Source: Anabaena sp. PCC 7108 (GTDB lineage: Bacteria > Cyanobacteriota > Cyanobacteriia > Cyanobacteriales > Nostocaceae). From it: a DNA stretch of 64,000 bases. Positions 1 to 7,571 of the stretch are shown here, one piece after another; within the stretch, counting starts at the first letter, position 1, and every line of letters begins with the position of its first letter. Where the stretch lies: contig NZ_KB235896.1 of NCBI RefSeq assembly GCF_000332135.1, positions 4,146,356 through 4,210,355 on the forward strand, read 5' to 3'. Under the pieces are notes generated by a model. That model searched no databases. It was not told the DNA's origin and saw only the letters and a program-made list of their open reading frames with translations. A program made the translations under genes and the position numbers.

Positions 1-149
1 GTTTCTGAAGCTTGAGTATCTACGCTGACCAGCTTAGTTTTTGGGTCAGCATCTATGTTAGCGTTAGCATCTACAGCCTTGAGCGCATTAGTAATATTGG
101 TTGCACAAGTCGAACAAGCCATTCCGGGAACTGTCAGTTTGAGTGTCAT
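1..149 (-). CDS. Heavy-metal-associated (HMA) copper chaperone-like protein, cut by window edge
   Basis: The minus strand opens with ATG at 149 and reads MTLKLTVPGMACSTC, then about 34 more residues before the window ends. GMACSTC is the GMxCxxC metal-binding loop of the HMA fold, which binds Cu(I) in small chaperones (CopZ/Atx1 type) and in the N-termini of P-type ATPases. The start lies directly at the domain, so a stand-alone chaperone of about 65-75 residues is most likely; an ATPase N-terminus cannot be excluded because the 3' end is missing. It lies just downstream of the DUF305 gene on the same strand (28 bp gap). DUF305 proteins are often found near copper genes, so a shared metal-response transcript is a reasonable inference. 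Confidence 0.8.
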   Translation of the reverse strand, partial: MTLKLTVPGMACSTCATNITNALKAVDANANIDADPKTKLVSVDTQASE

Positions 150-177
150 AGGTTTAAAGAATCTCATGAAAAACTAA

Positions 178-783
178 TTAAGATGACGCTTTAGACAACT
201 GCTCTAATTGCTGAATTTCAGCGGTTTGCGTTTTGATGATATCTTGGGCTAAATCGCGGAGTTGTTTGTGAGTAGCACTGTTCATGGCTTTCTGTGCCAT
301 CATCACAGACATTTGTTGGTGATGAGTCATCCGCTGTAGAAATGCCTTGTCAAAGTCGGGGGAATTTTGCAAAGATTCCATATTCATCATTCCAGCCATT
401 CCCTGATCTTTGCCATGCTGCATTCCCATACAATTCATAGTAGTAGCGGGAACTTCTGTGCCATACAAATTTTTGTACAAAGCTTTCAGTTGCTCAATTT
501 CTTTAGTTTGATCAGTTTTTATCGTCCCAGCCAATGTTTTAATTTCTGGATTTGTAGCTTTTTGTACAGCCAAATCCGCCATTTCTATACTTTTCTGGTC
601 ATGATGAATCATCATGGCGATAAAATGTTGATCTTCCCACTTCTGCGTCATAGTTTTAGTCACCCCAGCAGGAGAAGATGGTGACTGGTGGTGCTGTTGT
701 GCTACGGCGCTGTAGGTTGTCGATAAAGTGACAATTAATCCGACAAACCCATAATTTACTAAAGTTGCTAATTTGTTAAGCAT
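178..783 (-). CDS. DUF305 domain protein, exported
   Basis: The 201-residue product has a signal peptide (hydrophobic residues about 8-27, AVA cleavage site near residue 28) followed by a His- and Met-rich helical domain. Two repeats of the DUF305 signature are visible: MMIHHDQ near residue 58 and RMTHHQQM near residue 150, each followed by a helix rich in Ala and Met. DUF305 is a ferritin-like four-helix family of unknown biochemistry, frequently encoded beside copper-resistance genes. A role as a periplasmic metal-binding protein is inferred. An AGGAGC ribosome-binding site precedes the ATG. The next gene downstream is the HMA copper chaperone, which strengthens the metal link. Confidence 0.85.
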   Translation of the reverse strand: MLNKLATLVNYGFVGLIVTLSTTYSAVAQQHHQSPSSPAGVTKTMTQKWEDQHFIAMMIHHDQKSIEMADLAVQKATNPEIKTLAGTIKTDQTKEIEQLKALYKNLYGTEVPATTMNCMGMQHGKDQGMAGMMNMESLQNSPDFDKAFLQRMTHHQQMSVMMAQKAMNSATHKQLRDLAQDIIKTQTAEIQQLEQLSKASS

Positions 784-1021
784 ACTGTTTGCTCCTTTCG
801 CTTCCTCAGGAAGGTTGAGGGCATTTCCGCCAAAAAATCAGTAAATGGTATTGCCTAGTTACCAATTTTTGGCTGAGAGTCCTGTTAAATTTATCCTAAA
901 CCCTCTAGTGGGATAGAGAGTCTAGAGTATATTTACAAATCTTAATAATTTTATTAATTAAGACGCGGAGCGTATCACCGCGTCAGCTTTGATTACTATT
1001 CAAATTCAACCGGACAGGATA

Positions 1022-1927
1022 TCAGTCCTGCAGTGTTTGTTCTATTGGTGTTTCGGCTGGGGGAGCAATTACCGCGTCTGGTGCGACTTCCTCAATGGGA
1101 ATTGCTGCTGGTTTTGCTTCTGTTTCCCCTTGCGCTGCTTCCACCAGTTCCGGTGATGGGGAGTTGGGAGGAATTACTTCTGGTATACTGACGATTTTAT
1201 CTTCTATTATTTGTTCTACTACAACAACAGTTACCTCTGCTATTGCCACTTCCTGACTCTCTGTCACCACATCCCCCTGTCCTTCTGTCACCACATCCCC
1301 GTGTCCTTCCATCACCGCGTCACCGCGTCCTTCCATCACCGCGTCACCGCGTCCTTCCATCACCGCGTCACCGCGTCCCTCCATCACCGCGTCTTCCTTC
1401 CTCTCCGTCGTAGCTTCTGGGGAAGGTGCTTCTACTTCGCTCGATTGTGCTGGTATAGAACCGGTTTTATCAATTACTTCAACAACAGGCTTTGGTGTAG
1501 GTGTAGATGGTTGTTTGGTCATTGTTTGCTGCACCTTACCTTTGACACCACTGAACACACTACCAATAAAGGCTGGTAATTGTCCCAGTTTTTCCTGTAG
1601 AGAAAAATTAGATACCTGGTCTTGTAAACTAATCTTCACTAGCTCCAGACTAGGTACAGGCGTTTGTTGTTTTTCTGGTGTGAGTTGGCGACGTAATAAC
1701 AGAGTTTGCCAGCCAAAAGAACTCAAAAGTGCAACACTAGCTACATGACCTAGCAGTAAACCCCCAGTAATACGCGGTGCAAAAACCCATAAGACTAAAG
1801 CATAGAAAAGACCAACTCCGCTCCAGATAAAGTCATTCTTACGGTGGATTTCCGGGAAGAAGAAAGCTGATATGTAAATGGCTAGGCTGCCAAGTCCAAC
1901 TACTAAGGCTAGGAAATAGGCCAGCAT
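1022..1927 (-). CDS. ycf66: Ycf66 family membrane protein with expanded repeat tail
   Basis: The N-terminal 80 residues (MLAYFLALVVGLGSLAIYIS..., then FFFPEIHRKNDFIWSGVGLF) match the Ycf66 family, a membrane protein conserved in cyanobacteria and some plastids whose function is unknown. Two or three membrane segments lie within residues 1-75. The remainder is low-complexity and acidic, rich in P, E and V, and probably exposed and disordered. Around residues 178-222 an 8-residue unit (MEGRGDAV and variants such as TEGQGDVV) is repeated about six times. The DNA under this repeat has the same ACCGCGTC words found in intergenic repeats across the window. Homologues vary in tail length, so the tail is probably tolerated rather than essential. 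Confidence 0.85.
   Translation of the reverse strand: MLAYFLALVVGLGSLAIYISAFFFPEIHRKNDFIWSGVGLFYALVLWVFAPRITGGLLLGHVASVALLSSFGWQTLLLRRQLTPEKQQTPVPSLELVKISLQDQVSNFSLQEKLGQLPAFIGSVFSGVKGKVQQTMTKQPSTPTPKPVVEVIDKTGSIPAQSSEVEAPSPEATTERKEDAVMEGRGDAVMEGRGDAVMEGRGDAVMEGHGDVVTEGQGDVVTESQEVAIAEVTVVVVEQIIEDKIVSIPEVIPPNSPSPELVEAAQGETEAKPAAIPIEEVAPDAVIAPPAETPIEQTLQD
1260..1398. repeat. In-frame 24-bp tandem repeat inside ycf66
   Basis: About five to six copies of a 24-bp unit built from the words ACCGCGTC and CCTTCCATC. The unit is divisible by three, so the frame of Ycf66 is kept. The three central copies are almost identical, while the copies towards the gene's 3' end have drifted (ACCACATC, CCCTGTCC), consistent with recent expansion from an older seed. 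The words are those of the GACGCGG-type intergenic repeats at 6548, 30011, 30222, 37236, 47886 and 63613. Confidence 0.9.
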
Positions 1928-2159
1928 TTTTCAATACTCCTGATTGTTTGATTTGTGCCAGTATTTTAATTTTGCAAATTTTGTAACTAAATTGTTGACT
2001 TAGATACAAATTAAAACTAAATATTGATATTTAGTGGTGATTTTTTAAATTCTAGAAAAACTCTTAATATCTTCTTTAGGAGTGAAGCGAAAATCTCGGA
2101 TTACCCTTAAAGGGAAAGGATCTGCAAGAGTTAGCCAAACCCGAAAAAATATTTGAACT

Positions 2160-3590
2160 ATGACCCTACAAAGCTTTGGTGTGATTGGATTAGCTGTTAT
2201 GGGCGAGAACATCGCTCTCAACGTCGAGCGTAATGGCTTCCCAATTGCAGTTTACAACCGCTCTCGTGAAAAAACCGATGCTTTCATGGCGCAGCGTGCA
2301 GGTGGAAGGAATGTTGTTGCAGCCTTTACTCTAGAAGAATTTGTCGCCGCACTAGAACGTCCCCGCAAAATTCTAGTCATGGTACAAGCTGGTAAGCCTG
2401 TTGATGCGGTAATTGCCCAGCTTAAACCCTTGCTACAAGAAGGTGACATCATTATTGATGGTGGTAACTCCTGGTTTGAAGATACCGAAAGACGGACTCA
2501 AGAATTAGAACCCACTGGTTTACGCTACATCGGTATGGGTGTGAGTGGTGGTGAAGAAGGTGCGTTAAATGGTCCTTCTTTGATGCCTGGGGGTACAAAA
2601 AGCTCCTATGAGTATCTATCGCCCATTTTCAACAAAATCGCTGCTCAAGTTGATGATGGTCCTTGTGTAACTTACATTGGTCCCGGTGGTTCTGGTCACT
2701 ATGTAAAAATGGTTCACAACGGTATTGAGTACGGCGATATGCAGTTAATTGCAGAAGCCTACGATTTGCTGAAAAATGTGGCTGGTTTAAATGCAGCACA
2801 ACTCCATGAAGTGTTTTCCCAGTGGAATACAACTGACGAACTCGATTCATTTTTGATTGAGATTACAGCCAATATTTTCCCCTACGTTGATCCAGAAAGC
2901 AAGATTCCTCTGGTTGATTTGATTGTTGACGCAGCCGGTCAAAAGGGAACTGGTCTTTGGACTGTAAAAACTGCTTTAGACATAGGTGTGGCAATTCCGA
3001 CAATTACAGCCGCTGTAAATGCCCGGATTATGTCTTCGATTAGAGATGAACGGATTGCTGCTTCTAAACAAATCAGCGGACCTAATGCTAAGTATACCGG
3101 AGATATCAAGGCTTTTGTGAACATGGTGCGTGATGCACTTTATTGTTCTAAAATTTGTTCTTATGCTCAAGGTATGGCGCTGTTATCTACAGCTTCCAAG
3201 ACTTACAATTGGGATTTGAATTTGGGCGAAATGGCTCGGATTTGGAAGGGTGGTTGTATTATTCGCGCTGGCTTCTTGAATAAGATTAAGAAAGCTTTTG
3301 ACGAAAATCCAGCTTTACCAAACTTGCTATTAGCACCTGAGTTTAAGCAGACTATTCTTGATAGACAAACTGCTTGGCGTGAAGTGATTGTGACTGCTGC
3401 TAAATTGGGTATTCCTGTTCCCGCTTTTAGTGCTTCTCTAGATTACTTCGATAGCTACCGCCGGGAACGTTTGCCTCAAAACTTAACTCAAGCACAACGC
3501 GACTATTTCGGCGCACATACCTACAAACGTATTGATAAAGAAGGATCTTTCCACACTGAGTGGGTTCCCATTGCTGAAGCTAAGAAGTAA
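2160..3590 (+). CDS. gnd: 6-phosphogluconate dehydrogenase, decarboxylating
   Basis: A 476-residue protein of normal family length. It converts 6-phosphogluconate to ribulose 5-phosphate and CO2 with NADP+ reduction in the oxidative pentose phosphate pathway, the main dark and heterocyst source of NADPH. The N-terminal Rossmann fold opens FGVIGLAVMGENIALN (GxAxMGxN). The substrate-binding signatures GVSGGEEGALNGPSLMPGG (about residue 128), HYVKMVHNGIEYGDMQ and the C-terminal helical domain with ANLLQAQRDYFGAHTY-like RDYFGAHTYKRID are all present. The start is at the conserved Met. It is monocistronic, followed by a strong hairpin at 3651. Confidence 0.97.
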   Translation: MTLQSFGVIGLAVMGENIALNVERNGFPIAVYNRSREKTDAFMAQRAGGRNVVAAFTLEEFVAALERPRKILVMVQAGKPVDAVIAQLKPLLQEGDIIIDGGNSWFEDTERRTQELEPTGLRYIGMGVSGGEEGALNGPSLMPGGTKSSYEYLSPIFNKIAAQVDDGPCVTYIGPGGSGHYVKMVHNGIEYGDMQLIAEAYDLLKNVAGLNAAQLHEVFSQWNTTDELDSFLIEITANIFPYVDPESKIPLVDLIVDAAGQKGTGLWTVKTALDIGVAIPTITAAVNARIMSSIRDERIAASKQISGPNAKYTGDIKAFVNMVRDALYCSKICSYAQGMALLSTASKTYNWDLNLGEMARIWKGGCIIRAGFLNKIKKAFDENPALPNLLLAPEFKQTILDRQTAWREVIVTAAKLGIPVPAFSASLDYFDSYRRERLPQNLTQAQRDYFGAHTYKRIDKEGSFHTEWVPIAEAKK

Positions 3591-3650
3591 GACACTTCTG
3601 GTTAAGCTTTACAATTAATTCTTGCCATTTATTTCGGTAAGATTGCCTGT

Positions 3651-3674
3651 AGGGGCGGGGTTTTCCCCGCCCTT
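3651..3674 (+). terminator. GC-rich hairpin downstream of gnd
   Basis: A near-perfect stem, GGGCGGGG paired with CCCCGCCC around a TTTT loop, extended by G-T and A-T pairs, 60 bp after the gnd stop. There is no long U tract after it, so it may be a terminator or a small dispersed palindrome (the GGGGCGGGG-TTTT-CCCCGCC motif is common between cyanobacterial genes). Confidence 0.6.
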
Positions 3675-3741
3675 AATTGTGAGATTAATACTAGGTTTTT
3701 AAAGTAAGAACCAATTATAAGTTTAAATATTATGCGAGACT

Positions 3742-4047
3742 TTGCCTCTTGTACTGGAATACACGGATGTTTTACTGCGTGAATTACCAAACCTTTATTT
3801 GAGCTATGAAGAGGTAGATGACCTAATTGATTTCTACTGTGCAGTAGGAGTGCAGCATGAAATTTTCTTCCTTTGGCGACCGTTCCTGCGCGATCCTAAA
3901 GATGACATGGTATTGGAGCTTGCAGTCAAAGCAAGATGTGAGATTATAATTACATATAACACCCGCGACTTTGCAGGCGTAGAGCAGTTTGGGTTAAAGC
4001 TACTTGAGCCTTCAGAGTTTTTAGGCTTGATAGGAAAGTTGCCATGA
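3742..4047 (+). pseudogene. PIN-domain toxin, N-terminus missing
   Basis: The reading frame begins PLVLEYTDVLLREL and ends with ITYNTRDFAGVEQFGLKLLEPSEFL, matching the C-terminal two thirds of the putative-toxin PIN family (the VapC-like group normally about 135-145 residues). Family members start with a DTNxLVSA segment carrying the first catalytic Asp. Here about 35-40 residues are absent, the only in-frame start is a TTG at the break point, and the ATG just upstream (3732) is in another frame. Without the first acidic residue the nuclease is probably dead. It overlaps the following small antitoxin-like gene by 4 bp, the usual toxin-antitoxin coupling. Confidence 0.75.
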
Positions 4048-4289
4048 GTATTGTTCAAGTTCAAATTCCCGACTCATTACAAAAAAGCTTGCATGAACTT
4101 GCAAGTCGTGATGGAATTTCTATTGATCAATTTATATCTACTGCGATCGCAGAAAAACTCTCAGCTTTGATGACAGAAAATTATCTCAAAGAAAAAGCAA
4201 AAAGCGGTAGTCGCTTGAAATATGCAGCAATTTTGGCAAAAGTCCCAGATGTTGAACCAGAACCTTATGATAGGATACCGACCGTCTAA
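4044..4289 (+). CDS. Small ribbon-helix-helix-like antitoxin
   Basis: An 81-residue protein, MSIVQVQIPDSLQKSLHELASRDG..., with a beta strand followed by two helices (residues 3-45). This resembles the ribbon-helix-helix DNA-binding fold of VapB/CopG-type antitoxins, with a charged C-terminal tail that would wrap the toxin. ATG overlaps the TGA of the truncated PIN gene (ATGA), so the two were an operon with the toxin first. The frame is intact although its toxin is not, a common outcome because the antitoxin is harmless alone. Family assignment is by fold pattern only. Confidence 0.6.
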   Translation: MSIVQVQIPDSLQKSLHELASRDGISIDQFISTAIAEKLSALMTENYLKEKAKSGSRLKYAAILAKVPDVEPEPYDRIPTV

Positions 4290-4370
4290 CAAATTAGCAT
4301 AACTCAGTTATTGGTACTGCAAGCGATCAATGATTTTCTAAAGAATTAAGGAAATTAGGAACATATTAGA

Positions 4371-4592
4371 ATGCACATCAGTTATAGATTGAATGCTAAC
4401 GAACTGGACAACAATTTTCTGGAAAGCTTAAAAGCTGCTTTTCAGGACAAAGAAATCGAAATTGTTGTATATGAAAGTGACGAAACACATTTTCTTTTAG
4501 AGAATCCTGCCAATAAAAAGAGATTGCTAACTGCGGTTGAAAACATTCAAAATCGGAGCAATCTTGTAGAGCTTAATTGGGAAAGCATCTGA
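4371..4592 (+). CDS. YefM/RelB-like antitoxin of a broken YoeB module
   Basis: A 73-residue protein, MHISYRLNANELDNNFLESLKAAFQDKEIEIVVYES..., with the short N-terminal strand-helix pattern and acidic C-terminal segment typical of small antitoxins. Its TGA stop overlaps the ATG of the downstream yoeB remnant (TGATG), the standard antitoxin-toxin arrangement. The closest described partners of YoeB are YefM antitoxins, but the sequence is divergent and family membership rests mainly on the neighbour. The frame is undamaged. Confidence 0.65.
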   Translation: MHISYRLNANELDNNFLESLKAAFQDKEIEIVVYESDETHFLLENPANKKRLLTAVENIQNRSNLVELNWESI

Positions 4593-5060
4593 TGAGACGA
4601 AGAATTTTGTTTGAAGCAGAAGCTTTTGAGGACTTTAATGAATGGGCAAAAATTGATCGCAAACTTTACAACAAAATCGTTGAACTTATTTAGGACTTAC
4701 GCATTGACAAGATTCCTCAAATATGTAATATGAATTATATTTCTTGTAGGGTGCGTCAGACACGATATTTTCACAAAAAACAGATTCTCTCTATCTGACG
4801 CACCTTACTCAATAAGTTATTCCCAAAGGCGAAAATGACGCAATTTTGTTCATTCACATCATGGCAGATTCGTACAGTGCGTAAGTCCTATTATTAAAGA
4901 TATTGAACGATCTCCATTTTCAGGTATGGGCAAACCTGAACCCCTTAAATATGAACTCAGTGGTTTTTGGTCAAGACGCATTAGTGATGAACATCGGCTT
5001 GTTTATCAAGTTACAGATTAAGAGATTCTAATTGCTGGTTGCAAAAGTCATTATGAGTAA
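4592..5060 (+). pseudogene. YoeB-type mRNA interferase, disrupted by MITE and nonsense codon
   Basis: The first 33 codons read MRRRILFEAEAFEDFNEWA... and stop at TAG inside the inserted element at 4691. After removal of 4691-4890 and one copy of the 5-bp duplication, the frame continues [18 protein letters not shown], then [19 protein letters not shown], which is unmistakably YoeB (ribosome-dependent mRNA endonuclease). A second lesion, TAA at 5019-5021 in place of a sense codon, precedes the last segment ILIAGCKSHYE, which carries the catalytic His region. The toxin is therefore dead twice over. The original length would be about 87 residues, normal for YoeB. Confidence 0.9.
4691..4890. mobile_element. 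200-bp MITE inserted in yoeB, 5-bp target duplication
   Basis: The ends are perfect 12-bp inverted repeats, TAGGACTTACGC and GCGTAAGTCCTA, flanked by the direct repeat TTATT (4686-4690 and 4891-4895). An inner inverted repeat GGTGCGTCAGA / TCTGACGCACC encloses a loop with AACAGAT. No coding capacity. Same family as 6388-6513 and 55811-55935, but about 75 bp longer. Removing it restores the yoeB frame, which proves the insertion boundaries. Confidence 0.93.
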
Positions 5061-5126
5061 TAGCGTCAGCGCGACTTAGTGCATTGCTAAACCCATACTT
5101 GTTTATTTTGCAATGCTTACCCCAAA

Positions 5127-6263
5127 TCAACCATTACCCAAAAACTTAGCTCTCATTTCCTCCAAATCTTTGTCTATAGCATCATTATTCGTAGGCATAG
5201 ATGTAGGATTAGATGGTTGTGGTGGAACATTTTGCGGTTGTACCTTACCACCTGTAAAATGTGTTTTTAGTTCCAGTAATTCTTTCTCAATTTCAGGAGA
5301 AGTTTGAGAAACAAAGGTCGGTGGAGAAGTTGTTGATGCTTGGGTAACGGGTTTAGTAATTATTGTGGGTGGGATAACTGCGGGAGTTTGAATATTTAAA
5401 GCTTTTAGAACTTCATCGGTTGTTTGGTAACGACGACTGGGAATACTTTCTACCATTTTGTCAATAATCTGACTCAATTCTTGACTTACTGGAGTTTTGA
5501 GATATTGTCGCCAAATCCAAGTAGCATTATGAGTATCATAGCTATCGAAGGGCGATCGCTCTGTTAAAAGATTAATACAAGTTACGCCTAAACTATAAAT
5601 ATCACTAGCGAAAAGCGCCCTGCCGCGCATTTGTTCTGGGGCGACATATTCGGGACTACCTATACTTGTTCCAGTGTGGTTCAGGGATGTAGCGGTGGCA
5701 GATTTGGCTGCCCCAAAATCTACAATAACTAGTTTATGATCACTACCTCGACGAATAATATTCTCTGGCTTAATATCTCGATGTATGACTTGTCTTGCAT
5801 GACAAAATTGCAGCACTGGTAATAAATCATTCAGTAATTGGCGAATCTGCGTTTCATTAAAAGCACCTTTATTTGTTAATTCCTGGGCTAAGTTTAGTCC
5901 GTCTATAAATTCTTGCACTAGATACTGCCTGTCATCTTGGCTACAATATGCTAGAAGTGCAGGAATTTGGGGATGTTGTCCCAATTCGTCTAACTGTACT
6001 GCTTCTTGGTTAAATAACTCTACGGCTTTTTGTACCGTGTTTGTACCTTGGGCTTGAGGATAAAATTGCTTAATGACACAGGGAGGTTTTGAGGGTTTAT
6101 CCTCATCCACAGCTAAAAAAGTTCTGCCAAAACCACCTTGTCCTATGGGTTTGATAGCACGGTAGCGTTCTTTGAGGAATAATTTTGTACCACAAGTCAG
6201 GCAAAACTTGAGATCATCAGGGTTTTCCGGTTTGGAACAATGGGGATTAAGGCAGTAACTCAT
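5127..6263 (-). CDS. Serine/threonine protein kinase with N-terminal zinc ribbon
   Basis: A 378-residue protein. Residues 1-27 form a four-Cys zinc ribbon (CLNPHC ... FCLTCG). The kinase domain spans about 33-290: glycine loop IGQGGFGRTF, lysine in CVIKQF, catalytic HRDIKPENI, VDFGAAK (DFG) and APEQMRG. All catalytic residues are present. The C-terminal 90 residues are Pro/Thr-rich and end in an acidic helix (EKELLELKTHF, DLEEMRAKF). No membrane segment is visible, so it is cytosolic. This architecture is common in Nostocales and substrates are unknown. A larger relative with the same zinc ribbon is encoded at 52624-54462. Confidence 0.93.
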   Translation of the reverse strand: MSYCLNPHCSKPENPDDLKFCLTCGTKLFLKERYRAIKPIGQGGFGRTFLAVDEDKPSKPPCVIKQFYPQAQGTNTVQKAVELFNQEAVQLDELGQHPQIPALLAYCSQDDRQYLVQEFIDGLNLAQELTNKGAFNETQIRQLLNDLLPVLQFCHARQVIHRDIKPENIIRRGSDHKLVIVDFGAAKSATATSLNHTGTSIGSPEYVAPEQMRGRALFASDIYSLGVTCINLLTERSPFDSYDTHNATWIWRQYLKTPVSQELSQIIDKMVESIPSRRYQTTDEVLKALNIQTPAVIPPTIITKPVTQASTTSPPTFVSQTSPEIEKELLELKTHFTGGKVQPQNVPPQPSNPTSMPTNNDAIDKDLEEMRAKFLGNG

Positions 6264-6387
6264 AGAGAAATAACTCGTACTTATCTTTATTGTGCCTTGT
6301 AGCTGGGTTGTTGGAAACTTGCTCAGATTTTGGGGTGACTACTCGCAATTGAGGATAAGCGATCGCTTATCAGTTAAAATTTTCTTA

Positions 6388-6513
6388 CAGGACTTACGCA
6401 ACTGGCACATTGGTACGGTGCGTCAGATATCAACAATCTGTTTATTTACAGGATTTATGCAGTCTGACGCACCCTACAACAGATTTTTAGTGTGACACGC
6501 AGCTTTAGTCCTA
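6388..6513. mobile_element. 126-bp MITE copy A, 5-bp target duplication
   Basis: Begins CAGGACTTACGC and ends TTAGTCCTA, flanked by direct repeats TCTTA (6383-6387 and 6514-6518). Inner inverted repeats GGTGCGTCAGA (6417-6427) and TCTGACGCACC (6463-6473) enclose a 35-nt loop. Outside the inner repeats it matches the copy at 55811-55935 in the same orientation, but the loop is inverted. The right terminal repeat has decayed relative to the left. Confidence 0.92.
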
Positions 6514-6522
6514 TCTTACTTT

Positions 6523-6628
6523 GCTGAATCAGGAGATGATTGAGGCTGACGCGGGGACATAGAGACGCGGGGACGCGGTGATTATATATTGATGGAGATT
6601 CTCAAATCATCCCGCAATTATGCAACGC
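6523..6628. repeat. Dispersed repeat element, copy 1 (GACGCGG core)
   Basis: About 106 bp that match 63564-63668 in reverse orientation almost end to end. Ends are imperfect inverted repeats of GGATGATT(T)GAG, with a core of two to three GACGCGGG heptamer words. No coding capacity. It is a non-autonomous palindromic element or a repeat mobilised by recombination. Confidence 0.85.
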
Positions 6629-6681
6629 TAAATCTTCTTATTTGCTATCGGCCATCATTCTATTTTAGTCTCTAGAGGTTG

Positions 6682-7554
6682 CTAAATCGGACTAGTTGCA
6701 GCCAACTTTCGCCCGTAAGCAATAGCAATCAAAGCTGTCACATTCTCAAATAAACTGTAAATCGCAGCCGGTACAGCCATATCAGGATTATTGAGTAGAC
6801 TGGCGGTTATAGCGATCGCTAGTGTACCACTTTGAACCCCCACTTCAATGGCAATGCAGATTTGCTGAGGAGGATTGAGTTTAAATAGTTTGCTAACATA
6901 AAACCCGGCCAATATTGCGATAGTATTCAACAGCACCACAGCAGCCCCTACTTGGACAATAAAGCGGGGGAGATTATTCCATTCATGAATAATCAGTAGC
7001 ACAGCAATTATTGCCAAGAAAGCAACTGCTAGGCGGTTAGTAATTTGTTCCAAACGACGCGCAAGTTCTGGTAATATTTGTCGAAAACCCATTCCTAAGC
7101 CGATAGGTAGAAGCATCATCAGAAAAATTCGTAGTATAGTTGCACCAATGGGTAAGGCTATGGCGGCTGTTTGTCCGATGAAGTGCTGATATGCAAGGTT
7201 GCCCAAAACGGGAATTGTAAAGACTGTAATTAGACTGCTACAAGCTGTCAGCGTGACAGAGAGTGCAACATCACCTTTAGCGACGAATGTAATGATATTT
7301 GAGGTTACGCCACCTGGACACAGTGCTATTATCATAAACCCCATAGCGATCGCAGGTTCCATGGGGAAAATGTTAGCAATGACAAAAGCAATTATGGGTA
7401 AAAAGACTAACTGACTAATCAAGCCAATTGAGACAGCTTTGGGATACTTCTTTACACGTTGGAAATCTTCTGGAACAAGAGATAAACCCATTCCTAACAT
7501 AATGATAGCCAAGGCTATCGGTAAAACAACCGCACTCAGAAAGCTGGCTTCCAT
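6682..7554 (-). CDS. Bile acid:sodium symporter (BASS) family transporter
   Basis: A 290-residue polytopic membrane protein with eight to ten hydrophobic helices, of normal BASS length. Recognisable family segments are MGMGLSLVPEDFQRV near the N-terminus, FLPIIAFVIA, ALCPGGVTSNI with the helix-breaking proline of the core domain, and IEVGVQSGTLAIAI near residue 235. BASS proteins are Na+-coupled organic anion carriers. Cyanobacterial and plastid relatives carry bicarbonate (SbtA is a different family), pyruvate or 2-keto acids, and the substrate here is not predictable. It lies 17 bp downstream of the tRNA-dihydrouridine synthase gene on the same strand, so co-transcription is likely. Confidence 0.88.
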   Translation of the reverse strand: MEASFLSAVVLPIALAIIMLGMGLSLVPEDFQRVKKYPKAVSIGLISQLVFLPIIAFVIANIFPMEPAIAMGFMIIALCPGGVTSNIITFVAKGDVALSVTLTACSSLITVFTIPVLGNLAYQHFIGQTAAIALPIGATILRIFLMMLLPIGLGMGFRQILPELARRLEQITNRLAVAFLAIIAVLLIIHEWNNLPRFIVQVGAAVVLLNTIAILAGFYVSKLFKLNPPQQICIAIEVGVQSGTLAIAITASLLNNPDMAVPAAIYSLFENVTALIAIAYGRKLAATSPI

Positions 7555-7571
7555 AATTAATTTTGGATGAA

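Larger units (their letters stand above)
6264..6681. other. Gene-free gap holding two mobile repeats
   Basis: No gene is supported in these 418 bp between the kinase and the BASS transporter. They hold an HIP1 site at about 6360, the MITE at 6388-6513 and the GC-rich repeat element at 6523-6628, nearly back to back. Confidence 0.8.
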
